This document shows, one piece after another, positions 1 through 8,033 of a stretch of 60,277 bases of DNA (within the stretch, counting starts at the first letter, position 1; the number at the start of each line of letters is the position of its first letter). The stretch spans positions 1 through 60,277 of the IMG/VR virus record IMGVR_UViG_3300030380_002146, one strand, 5' to 3'. The position numbers and the translations under genes are program-made. This DNA comes from a virus. Below the pieces are notes generated by a model, which saw nothing but the letters and a program-made list of their open reading frames with translations, did not search any database and had not been told where the DNA came from.

Positions 1-1
1 T

Positions 2-649
2 AATTCTGCTAACACTTGGGAACGTAAAACTTTAACATTTATAGGTAATACTTCAGATGTTATTAATGATGATACTGGTGTAGGTATGCAATTAAACTGG
101 TTTTTAATGGCTGGAAGTAACTTTACATCAGGGTCAAATAGTGGTTGGGAAACTTTTGCTACTGCTAAACACGCAGTAGGGCATAATGCAAATGCAGTTG
201 CTACAACTGATAATGCAACATGGCAAATAACTGGAGTCCAACTAGAAGTTGGCTCACAAGCCACACCATTTGAGCATAGATCATTTACGGAAGAGCTAAT
301 GTTGTGTCAGAGGTATTATTATCAAGTTAAAGGTCCAGCTAAAGGAAGATTTGCAGCAGGTAACTATTTCTCTACAACTAGAGGAGATATTACTATTCCT
401 TTTGGAGGTGTAAAACAAAGAGGTGCACACGCATTAGAACATTCAGGTGTTAGCACCATTAATGTTACGTCTGCATCTGCTGAAGTAGCTTGTTCTGCTC
501 TTGCATTAGATAGTTCTGGAGGTGACATGGCTGCTTGTGTAAGATTTACTGTAGGTTCTACAGGTTACTCATCTGGTGCAGTTGGTCAGGTTTCTACTAT
601 GATATGTAGTGATGCTAATGCTTTTATAGCCTTTGATGCAGAATTATAG
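2..649 (+). CDS. Tail fibre protein, C-terminal part (5' truncated by window edge)
   Basis: The reading frame is open from base 2, upstream of the first Met at 86, so this is the end of a longer gene. It ends in a fibre-type module with the motif TGVQLEVGSQATPFEHRSF followed by ELMLCQRYYYQ, a signature I recognise from C-terminal domains of many marine phage tail fibres with a jelly-roll carbohydrate-binding-like fold. It probably contacts the host surface. The matching N-terminus is probably the truncated gene at 60200-60277. Family recognition is good; exact receptor function is inference. Confidence 0.75.
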   Translation, partial: NSANTWERKTLTFIGNTSDVINDDTGVGMQLNWFLMAGSNFTSGSNSGWETFATAKHAVGHNANAVATTDNATWQITGVQLEVGSQATPFEHRSFTEELMLCQRYYYQVKGPAKGRFAAGNYFSTTRGDITIPFGGVKQRGAHALEHSGVSTINVTSASAEVACSALALDSSGGDMAACVRFTVGSTGYSSGAVGQVSTMICSDANAFIAFDAEL

Positions 650-658
650 GGAGTAATT

Positions 659-841
659 ATGTCTATAAAAACAGTAAAAAAAATACATAATCCAAAAACA
701 AATGCAGATGATGAAAATTATCTTATGTTATATAGGCATGACAATAAAGAGATTTGTGTTCCTATAAACACAGACCACAGATATTATAGAGAAATCCAAG
801 AATGGGTGGCTAAAGGCAACACAATAGAGGATGCTGATTGA
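659..841 (+). CDS. Small conserved phage protein (60 aa), fibre-associated
   Basis: Sixty residues ending in YREIQEWVAKGNTIEDAD, a motif I know from small proteins that sit directly behind tail-fibre genes in marine phages. The spacing of 9 bases from the fibre gene, with a GGAG-like ribosome site, suggests co-translation. It overlaps the next gene by one base (TGATG). Function is unknown; a fibre assembly or accessory role is inferred only from position. Confidence 0.65.
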   Translation: MSIKTVKKIHNPKTNADDENYLMLYRHDNKEICVPINTDHRYYREIQEWVAKGNTIEDAD

Positions 842-1320
842 TGTTAGGTCACTCATCCATTGCCGAAGCTTCGATTGCTGATGCAGGTGGTTCAATACAA
901 ATAGGCACAGCAGAAATGAGTGCAATAAGTTCTGCTCTTAGCGTAGGTGTAGGTACATTAGTTGGTGTATCTAGTATGAGTAGTATCTTTACTCAAACCA
1001 CAGAAGTAAATACTAAGGCTTCAGGAGTTATAGATATGTCGTCTATATTTACTGTTACAGCAGAAAATATAAAGTCAGTAAACCTCGCAACTGCAAGTTT
1101 AGATACTAACTTTATACAAACTGCTCAAGGTAATTTTACTACTACTGGAACTTCTTCTCAGCAAATAAGTTTTACAAAAACAACATCAGGAGATATACTG
1201 TTTGAAGAAGTAGTGACAAACGCAACTACAGAAACGTATACTACTATAACACCGTCTGGTACAGAAACTTGGACAACGATAACACCATCTGGTACAGAAA
1301 CTTGGACAGAAATACAGTGA
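841..1320 (+). CDS. Virion-associated protein with C-terminal 11-residue repeats
   Basis: Starts at the ATG that overlaps the previous stop; an in-frame TTG three bases upstream is less likely. The N-terminus LGHSSIAEASIADAGG resembles small structural proteins of marine podoviruses. The rest is Ser/Thr/Ala-rich and low in charge, as expected for a beta-rich virion or fibre component. It ends in about 2.7 copies of an 11-residue unit (TETWTTITPSG). It is embedded between tail genes. No enzymatic motif is visible. Confidence 0.6.
   Translation: MLGHSSIAEASIADAGGSIQIGTAEMSAISSALSVGVGTLVGVSSMSSIFTQTTEVNTKASGVIDMSSIFTVTAENIKSVNLATASLDTNFIQTAQGNFTTTGTSSQQISFTKTTSGDILFEEVVTNATTETYTTITPSGTETWTTITPSGTETWTEIQ
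1228..1317 (+). repeat. 33-bp coding tandem repeat
   Basis: Two full units (1228-1260 and 1261-1293) and one partial unit (1294-1317) encode TET(Y/W)TTITPSG repeats at the C-terminus of the protein at 841-1320. The units differ by a few synonymous and one Tyr/Trp change, so the copies have had time to drift. Confidence 0.85.
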
Positions 1321-1327
1321 GGTAAAC

Positions 1328-1975
1328 ATGGCAAGTACATATACATCAAACACAGGAATAGAAAAAATAGGTGCTGGTGAACAATCTGGTACTTGGGGAA
1401 ATACCACCAATAACAATTTAGAAATAATCGACAGGGCTTTAAATGGAGTTGTTAGTTTAACTATAACTGGAAATAAACTTGTTACTACAAGCGATGGTTC
1501 TTTATCTGATGGGCAGTATAAAATATTACTTTTAACTGGATCTCCAGGATCACAATTTAATTTGCATTTAGATCCTAATGATCAACAAAAATGGTTCTTT
1601 ATAAAAAATAGTACAAACGCAATAGCAAAAGTTCGACAAGGTCCAGCAGATGCAGATGCTTCTGATGGTAGTGGAACAACTGTATCAATAGCATCAGGAA
1701 CATCAGCTATAGTCTTCGCAGATGGAACAGGTTCAAATTCTAATGTTAGTTCAATACCAACAGATTTATTAGGTGATACAACTCCTCAACTTGGTGGGGA
1801 TTTAGATACTAATGGTCAAGCAATTTTATTTGGATCAAGTAAATGGGCGATATCCTTAGATACTGGTGATAATGAATTATTATTTAAATATAATGGCACA
1901 ACTGTATTTAAATTAGGATCTAATGGTGCAGTAACATCAGCTAATAATATAACAGCATTTGGAACAAGTTTATAA
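1328..1975 (+). CDS. Tail fibre-like structural protein
   Basis: 215 residues. The N-terminal segment (YTSNTGIEKIGAGEQSGTWG and then NLEIIDRAL) is a conserved opening of phage fibre or baseplate-type proteins that repeats widely in marine phage genomes. The remainder is Ser/Thr/Gly-rich with a predicted all-beta character, and the segment DTTPQLGGDLDTNGQAI is typical of collar segments of fibres. It overlaps the following gene by one base, so the two are translationally coupled. Probably a virion surface protein; partner unknown. Confidence 0.65.
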   Translation: MASTYTSNTGIEKIGAGEQSGTWGNTTNNNLEIIDRALNGVVSLTITGNKLVTTSDGSLSDGQYKILLLTGSPGSQFNLHLDPNDQQKWFFIKNSTNAIAKVRQGPADADASDGSGTTVSIASGTSAIVFADGTGSNSNVSSIPTDLLGDTTPQLGGDLDTNGQAILFGSSKWAISLDTGDNELLFKYNGTTVFKLGSNGAVTSANNITAFGTSL

Positions 1976-3348
1976 TGGCAGCACTGCAAGCATCTGGGGC
2001 TATCTCATTTCAAGATATTGAAGAACAGTATACTCCAGGATCGAACTTACCAAGTCGAACTTTAACAGAATTTTATCTTGGTGGTTCATTGGTTCGTGCT
2101 AATGCTGGTAATAATTCTTCTACAAACATGTCTGCTGGTGTGCCTACTTCTGGTACTATTTCTTTTAATGATTTTTATAGTAAAGAAAGAGCTTTTAGGA
2201 AGACGTATACTTCTTCAGCTACTAATCAAAGTGCAGACAATATTTTTGGGGATGATTACGAAGTAGACTATCCAAAACAGTTTGTAATAAATGCCTCTCA
2301 AACTGTTGGTTCAACTAACCCATCTAATGCAGCTTTGACTATAGAAAGTAATGGTGTTGGTTCTATAACTATTACAAATAACGGAAGTATTGAAGGTGCT
2401 GGAGGTACAGCAAATGGTGGTAATGGTGGTAATGCACTTGAAGTGGCTGGAAGTGTTGCCGTAACTTTAGTTAATAATAGCACAATCAAATCTGGTGGTG
2501 GAGGAGGAGGTGCTGGGGGAGCAGGGGGTGCAGGAAGTGCTGGTTCCACGGCTACAATCTCTAGCGTAACAGACAAAACTGGAAACAAGCCTACTTTCGT
2601 TCCATATAGTGTAAACACTCAATTTGGTCCAAGATCATGGTCTGGTATTGGTTCTGGTCAATGGGGTTTAAATACATCAGGTAGTACAGTAATTTCTAAT
2701 ATATCTGCCAGAGGTCCAATGTGGTACTCGTTTCAAGTTAATAAATCTGCTGAATATACTTTATCTGGGTCTATTAGTGATCCTTTTCCAGAAGATGGTC
2801 AAACAGGTCATCGTGGTCAACCAAGAGTAGATATAAGCACAGCAGAAAATACAGCTAGTCAAGGTCAAGGTGGAGATTTATATGGTAGTGGTTTATCATG
2901 GAGTGGAGTAAAAGCACCTTTAGCTGCAAGTACAACATATTATTTTTGCAATTATACTGTTGGTTCAGGTTCAGGGTCGGCTTTTTTCTATAATGATATG
3001 AGTACTAGTTTATCTTTATCGGTTAATGAGCCAACTTCTGGTGGATCGGCTGGAGCAGGTGGTGTAGGTCAAGGTTATGATCAAGCTGCTGGTTCAGCAG
3101 GTAGTGGTGGATCTGGTGGCACTAATGCAGGTAATGGTGGTGATGGAGGTGCAGGTGGGGCTTTTGGTGCAGATGGCTCTGCTGGAAGTAATGGTGCAGA
3201 CGGATCTGGAACAACAATAAGTTACCCATCTTCTGCTCCAAGTAACGGTGCAAGTGCAGGAAGTGCAGGAAGTGCTGGTAAGTCAATACAAGGTTTTAGT
3301 AATGTTACATCAAGTGGTAGTGGTTCTTTAACTGGGAGTACAGCGTAA
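1975..3348 (+). CDS. Glycine-rich adhesin-like tail protein
   Basis: 457 residues. The first ~75 residues (ASGAISFQDIEEQYTP, later SGTISFNDFYSKE) match a short virion-anchoring module found in phage tail proteins. Two blocks of glycine-rich sequence follow, near residues 170-190 and 360-440, with GGGGGGAGGAG and GNGGDGGAGG stretches. They are separated by a ~140-residue non-repetitive insert with aromatic residues. Such blocks recall the polyglycine-II sandwich of T4-like gp38 adhesins; the analogy is inferred from composition, not alignment. Likely a host-recognition tip protein. Confidence 0.6.
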   Translation: MAALQASGAISFQDIEEQYTPGSNLPSRTLTEFYLGGSLVRANAGNNSSTNMSAGVPTSGTISFNDFYSKERAFRKTYTSSATNQSADNIFGDDYEVDYPKQFVINASQTVGSTNPSNAALTIESNGVGSITITNNGSIEGAGGTANGGNGGNALEVAGSVAVTLVNNSTIKSGGGGGGAGGAGGAGSAGSTATISSVTDKTGNKPTFVPYSVNTQFGPRSWSGIGSGQWGLNTSGSTVISNISARGPMWYSFQVNKSAEYTLSGSISDPFPEDGQTGHRGQPRVDISTAENTASQGQGGDLYGSGLSWSGVKAPLAASTTYYFCNYTVGSGSGSAFFYNDMSTSLSLSVNEPTSGGSAGAGGVGQGYDQAAGSAGSGGSGGTNAGNGGDGGAGGAFGADGSAGSNGADGSGTTISYPSSAPSNGASAGSAGSAGKSIQGFSNVTSSGSGSLTGSTA

Positions 3349-5564
3349 TGCCTATGAAAGCAATAAAATTCAAACCTGGAGTTGTTTCAGACCTTACATC
3401 ATATAGCAACGAAGGTGGATTTGTTGATGGTGATAAAGTAAGGTTTAGGTTTGGTTTTCCAGAAAAGTTTGGTGGTTGGGAAAAATACAGTTCTAATACT
3501 TATCTTGGAAGTGCAAGACGATTACATAATTGGGTGGCTCTTGATGGTTCTGATTTTATGGGTATTGGAACACACTTAAAATACTATATAGAAGAAGGAC
3601 AAACATTTACTGATATTACACCATTAAGAACTGAAGTTACAAGTGGAGTAACTTTTACAACGAATACTACTACTGGTACAGAATCTCAAGTATTAGTAGA
3701 CTCTACGGCTCATGGTGCAAATCTTAATGATTTTGTTACAATATCTAATGCAGAAACTACTGCTGGTATTAGTGCAGACACTATGAATAAAGAACATCAA
3801 ATAACAGAAATTATTAGTTCAAATGTATTTAAAATCGATGTTGGGGCTAATGCTTCTTCTGTCGTTACAGATGATAATTTTAAAAGTTCAGGAAGTGTTA
3901 CGTTAAACTTTCAAATAAATGTAGGTTTAGATAATACTGTTGGTGGTACAGGTTGGGGTGCTGGTCAATGGAGTGGTACAACAAGTGGAACTTTGGCTAC
4001 AACAATAAATGAAGGAGGAACCTTTTCTAATTCAGATACAACCTTAACTGTTGCTAGTGGAACTGGAATATCAGTTGGTGATACTATATTAATAGAAAAA
4101 GAGTTATTATTTGTATCAGGTGTGTCTACAAACGACTTAACAGTGGCTCGTGGACATACAGGACTTCATGCTAATTCAACACCAACGGCAGGAACGGCAA
4201 GCTCTACTCAAAACGCAAATTCTTTTTCAGCAGCAACAACCCATGTAAATGGAACTTTAGTACGATTAGCTTTTGGTAATACAAGCACTAGTAATGACTT
4301 CGTTGGTTGGGGTAATGCAGCAAGTGTGACAATTCCTGGAGCACAAATTAGATTATGGTCGCATGATAATTTTGGTGAAGACTTAATAATGAACGCAAGA
4401 GACGGTGGAATATATTATTGGGATAAAACAAACGGTTTAGGTAATAGAGCAAAAGAATTAAGTGATACAAGTACATTTAATAATGAAACTAGTGTTCCTC
4501 AAATAGCTAAACAAATTCTTGTTTCTGACCAAGATAGACACGTTATCGTATTTGGATGCGATGGTCTAGGGGCTACTCCTACAACTCAACGAGGAGATGG
4601 TGTTCAAGATCCATTATTAATACGCTTTTCTTCGCAAGAAAATCCAGTAGATTTTTTCCCAACTGCTACAAATACTGCAGGCGATTTAAGGTTAGGTGGA
4701 GGATCTACTTTTATGCAAGCTGTAGAAACAAAGCAACAGATACTTGTTTTTACTAATAAAACATTACACGCTATGAAGTTTATTGGTCCACCGTTTACTT
4801 TTGGTTTACAAGAACTTTCTAAAAATATTACAATTATGAGTCCTTTTTCTGCTATAGCTGTTGAAGATGCAGTTTTTTGGATGGGTGTAGATACATTTTA
4901 TATTTTTGCTGGAGGTCAAACAGCACAATTACCCTGTACTGTAAAAGATAAAGTGTTTTTAGATTTTAACTTAGAAGAACGAGATAAAGTTCATGTAGGT
5001 TTAAATTCTGAATTTAGTGAAATATTATGGTTTTATCCTTCTTCTGCTGGTAGAGAAATAGATAAGTATGTTTGTTATAACTATACAGAAAAAGTTTGGT
5101 ATTTTGGAACACTTGTAAGACAGGCATGGCTCGATAGAGGTATAAGAACATTACCACAAGCAACAGGTGGTCAATTTCTCTATAACCATGAAACAGGGTT
5201 TGATGATGACGGTGCTGCTATGACATCGTTTATTGAATCTTCAGCGATTGATATAGGGGATGGTGATAAGTTTGTGTTTTTAAAACAAGTTATTCCTGAT
5301 GTTACATTTAACGGTTCTACAAGTGTAAACCCAGATGTAGCCTTTACAATGAAAGTAAGAAATAATCCTGGGGCTGATTTTCATGAGTCTACTTCAAGTA
5401 CAACGACAAGAACTGCAACAAGTCCTGTAGAACAGTTTACAGAAAAATTAAATTATCGTTTACGAGGTAGGTCTTTTGCATTAAGAATAGAATCTACATC
5501 ATTAGGAACGAAATATAAATTAGGAACACCAAGAATTGATATACGAGAGGATGGTAGACGCTGA
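3348..5564 (+). CDS. Large tail protein, nozzle / DNA-stabilisation-like
   Basis: 738 residues. Opens with a conserved block (FKPGVVSDLTSYSNEGG, then DGDKVRFRFGFPEKFGGW) that I recognise from a large tail protein of marine podoviruses. The central part (WSHDNFGEDLIMNARDGG; later VETKQQILVFTNKTLHAM) looks like a beta-propeller resembling the P22 gp10 / T7 gp12 nozzle class. A Ser/Thr-rich insertion fills roughly residues 90-310. It overlaps its neighbours by one base on each side. The nozzle role is inferred from gene order and propeller-like repeats. Confidence 0.6.
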   Translation: MPMKAIKFKPGVVSDLTSYSNEGGFVDGDKVRFRFGFPEKFGGWEKYSSNTYLGSARRLHNWVALDGSDFMGIGTHLKYYIEEGQTFTDITPLRTEVTSGVTFTTNTTTGTESQVLVDSTAHGANLNDFVTISNAETTAGISADTMNKEHQITEIISSNVFKIDVGANASSVVTDDNFKSSGSVTLNFQINVGLDNTVGGTGWGAGQWSGTTSGTLATTINEGGTFSNSDTTLTVASGTGISVGDTILIEKELLFVSGVSTNDLTVARGHTGLHANSTPTAGTASSTQNANSFSAATTHVNGTLVRLAFGNTSTSNDFVGWGNAASVTIPGAQIRLWSHDNFGEDLIMNARDGGIYYWDKTNGLGNRAKELSDTSTFNNETSVPQIAKQILVSDQDRHVIVFGCDGLGATPTTQRGDGVQDPLLIRFSSQENPVDFFPTATNTAGDLRLGGGSTFMQAVETKQQILVFTNKTLHAMKFIGPPFTFGLQELSKNITIMSPFSAIAVEDAVFWMGVDTFYIFAGGQTAQLPCTVKDKVFLDFNLEERDKVHVGLNSEFSEILWFYPSSAGREIDKYVCYNYTEKVWYFGTLVRQAWLDRGIRTLPQATGGQFLYNHETGFDDDGAAMTSFIESSAIDIGDGDKFVFLKQVIPDVTFNGSTSVNPDVAFTMKVRNNPGADFHESTSSTTTRTATSPVEQFTEKLNYRLRGRSFALRIESTSLGTKYKLGTPRIDIREDGRR

Positions 5565-5983
5565 TGTTAATAAACAGTATTCCACAGTATATTCAAGGTA
5601 TTACAAATGCAAAAATAGATTTAACAGCAACTGATCTTGAGACCCTATTTACAGTTCCTAGTGATGCCGATTTTAATGCCGTTGTAGTTAGTTCTATTTT
5701 AGTATCTAATGACGATACATCTAACGCCTCTACTATTACAGTAACTGTCGTTGGAAATGGACTTAATTCAGCAGGAGCAGTAACTGCTCATACTTTTAGT
5801 TTATTTAAGGATTCAGCCATCGCTGCTAAAACAACAGTAGAGCTTTTAACGAAAGATATAATTTTAAAAAGTGGAGAAGTTTTACAGGTACAAGCTGGTC
5901 ATGCAGATAGATTACATGTCTTAGCTAGTATTCAAGAATTATCAAAAACAAGAATTACAACAAGTGCGATAGTGAGTATATAG
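5564..5983 (+). CDS. Hypothetical virion-associated protein
   Basis: 139 residues, overlapping the previous gene by one base. Composition is beta-rich with a central segment (VVSSILVSNDDTSNASTITV) typical of small structural or decoration-like proteins that also appear elsewhere in this genome, for example the 119-aa protein at 56037. No catalytic motif. Probably a tail or collar accessory protein; function unknown. Confidence 0.55.
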   Translation: MLINSIPQYIQGITNAKIDLTATDLETLFTVPSDADFNAVVVSSILVSNDDTSNASTITVTVVGNGLNSAGAVTAHTFSLFKDSAIAAKTTVELLTKDIILKSGEVLQVQAGHADRLHVLASIQELSKTRITTSAIVSI

Positions 5984-6027
5984 ATAAAAGGATTGTAAAA
6001 TGAATTATTATAAGTTATGGTATCAAC

Positions 6028-7095
6028 ATGATTGCTCCGTATGAAAACCAAGCTAAAGGTTTAGCAAGTTTAGGTAGGTATGAAGATACTTATATTGTTC
6101 ATGCTGCAGAGGGCGAAACAGTTATTCCTAAAGAAGTTTTGGCTAGTAATCCAAAATTAAAAGAAGACATTTTTAAACAAATGCGTGCAGTTGGTATAGA
6201 ACAGCCAGAGAGTTATATTGTTGGTGATGCTTTAAATTCTAGAAACCCTATAACTGGACAGCCAGAGTTTTTCTTTAAGTCTTTAAAAAAGTTCCTTCCA
6301 ACTATTGGTGCTATCGTTGGTAATATACTACTTCCAGGAATTGGTGGTGCTATTGGTTCTGGTTTAGGAAGTCTTGCTGCAGGACAAAGTGTAGAACAAT
6401 CTCTTGTAAATGCTGGTCTTTCTTATGTGGGTGGAAAATATGTGGCTCCACAACTCGATAAAGCAGTAGCAGGGTTTAGTGGAGGAACTGTACCTACAAT
6501 AGGTTCTACTATTGGATCTGGAGCAAAATATGCTGTTACAGGTCCAGCTGCAGCAGGATCGAGTTTACTTTCTGGTGCAGGAGCAACTATACCTCAAGTT
6601 GTTACAGCAGGACTAACCCCTACAGTAGGGAAAGAACTTATGAAACTTGCAGAAGTACCTGAAATAGAGGCTTCTAATAAAAACAGTATTGTAGATGATT
6701 ATTATGCTGCATTAGCAAGAGGAGAAAACCCTCCATTACCTGCAGAGTTAACCCCTCCTCCTGAATCTGCTTTATTTGCACAGGAAAAACAGGGTGCACC
6801 AAGAGATCCTCAAGAATTTCTAGCTAATGTTGATTATGAGGCATTACTAAATAATGTTCTTAACAGACGAATGTTTTTAAATGCTGCCAATGGTGGGTAT
6901 ATTACTGGTCCAGGATCACCAACTAGTGATTCCATTCCTACAAGGTTATCTAATACAGAGTTTGTACAAACAGGAAAAGCCGTAGCTGGGGCAGATCCAA
7001 CAGGTAATAACAACCCTGACCAAGGAGCAAAAGTTATGGCAGGGATTATGAGGGCTTTTGAACAAAAAGCTGATCAAAATGCGAGGAGAGCATAA
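6028..7095 (+). CDS. Virion structural protein, conserved in marine phages
   Basis: 355 residues. The N-terminus (LASLGRYEDTYIVHAAEGE) and C-terminal motif (GPGSPTSDSIPTRLSNTEF) are shared by structural proteins of marine phages. A central hydrophobic, glycine-rich region (residues ~90-130) could insert in a membrane, suggesting an internal or ejected protein. The ribosome site before ATG 6028 is weak; a 14-codon reading frame at 6000-6044 with a better site (AAGGA) overlaps the start and may feed ribosomes into it. Role inferred from its place in the virion gene block. Confidence 0.6.
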   Translation: MIAPYENQAKGLASLGRYEDTYIVHAAEGETVIPKEVLASNPKLKEDIFKQMRAVGIEQPESYIVGDALNSRNPITGQPEFFFKSLKKFLPTIGAIVGNILLPGIGGAIGSGLGSLAAGQSVEQSLVNAGLSYVGGKYVAPQLDKAVAGFSGGTVPTIGSTIGSGAKYAVTGPAAAGSSLLSGAGATIPQVVTAGLTPTVGKELMKLAEVPEIEASNKNSIVDDYYAALARGENPPLPAELTPPPESALFAQEKQGAPRDPQEFLANVDYEALLNNVLNRRMFLNAANGGYITGPGSPTSDSIPTRLSNTEFVQTGKAVAGADPTGNNNPDQGAKVMAGIMRAFEQKADQNARRA

Positions 7096-8033
7096 TGGCA
7101 ACTACAGAACAAACCACCATTACAAGGCAAGCCCCTTTTTTAGAAGACTATGCTCGTAAGTTATTAGAATCAAGTTATCAAAAATCACAAGATCCTGTAA
7201 ATATACCTGATATAAATATAGCAGGTTTTACCCCAGATCAAAAATCAGCCATAGAAAAAACTAGAGAAGGTATAGGGGCTTTTGAACCTTTTATCTCTTC
7301 TGCAGGTGATACGATTACCGATGCAATAGGTAGACCTTCTGTAGATGAAACATATAGTGCAGAAGGAATAGCTAAATTTTTTAATCCTTATACTCAACAA
7401 GTAGTAGATACAACTTTATCTGATATTGGTAGACAAGGTCAAATTGCACAAAATAGATTGGCTGGACAGGGCGTGGGTCAAGGAGCATTCGGAGGATCGA
7501 GGTCAGCTATTGCTGCTGGAGGATTACAAAGAGACGTACTAGACCAGCAAGCTAAGTCTGCAGGTCAACTAAGAGCAGCAGGATTTGAGTCTGCTTTACA
7601 ACAATCTAGAAATTTAGCTGACGCACAAATACGAGAAAGAAGTTTATTAGGACAGTTAGCTGGACAGCAAGCAGGGTTAGGTGGATTAAAACAACAACTT
7701 CAACAACAAGATGTAGCTAATTTATTAGGTATTGGGTCTTTACAACAAGGTCAAGCTCAAGCGTTACTTGATGCACAAAGACAAACAGAGTTACAACAAG
7801 CCTATGAGCCTTACCAAAGATTAGGGTTCTTTAGTGATATATTAAGGGGTGTTCCGTCTTCTCAGCAAACTACAACTTCTGTTACTGCTCCAACTCCGTC
7901 GTTACTTTCTCAGATAGGTGGTGTTGCTGCAACAGGATTAGGATTAGCAGGACAGTTAGGTTATAGACCTTTTGGTAATGATTCATCAGGACTTGGTAAT
8001 TTTAACTTTGCTAGTTTAGGGGGTAGTAAGTAA
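7095..8033 (+). CDS. Virion structural protein with Gln/Ala-rich helices
   Basis: 312 residues. A conserved motif, GAFGGSRSAIAAGGLQRD, sits near residues 132-149, and is a hallmark of an uncharacterised marine-phage virion family. The middle is strongly Gln/Ala/Leu-rich and helical (FESALQQSRNLADAQIRERS), resembling internal or ejection proteins that line the head-tail channel. One-base overlaps link it to the genes on both sides. Function inferred. Confidence 0.6.
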   Translation: MATTEQTTITRQAPFLEDYARKLLESSYQKSQDPVNIPDINIAGFTPDQKSAIEKTREGIGAFEPFISSAGDTITDAIGRPSVDETYSAEGIAKFFNPYTQQVVDTTLSDIGRQGQIAQNRLAGQGVGQGAFGGSRSAIAAGGLQRDVLDQQAKSAGQLRAAGFESALQQSRNLADAQIRERSLLGQLAGQQAGLGGLKQQLQQQDVANLLGIGSLQQGQAQALLDAQRQTELQQAYEPYQRLGFFSDILRGVPSSQQTTTSVTAPTPSLLSQIGGVAATGLGLAGQLGYRPFGNDSSGLGNFNFASLGGSK

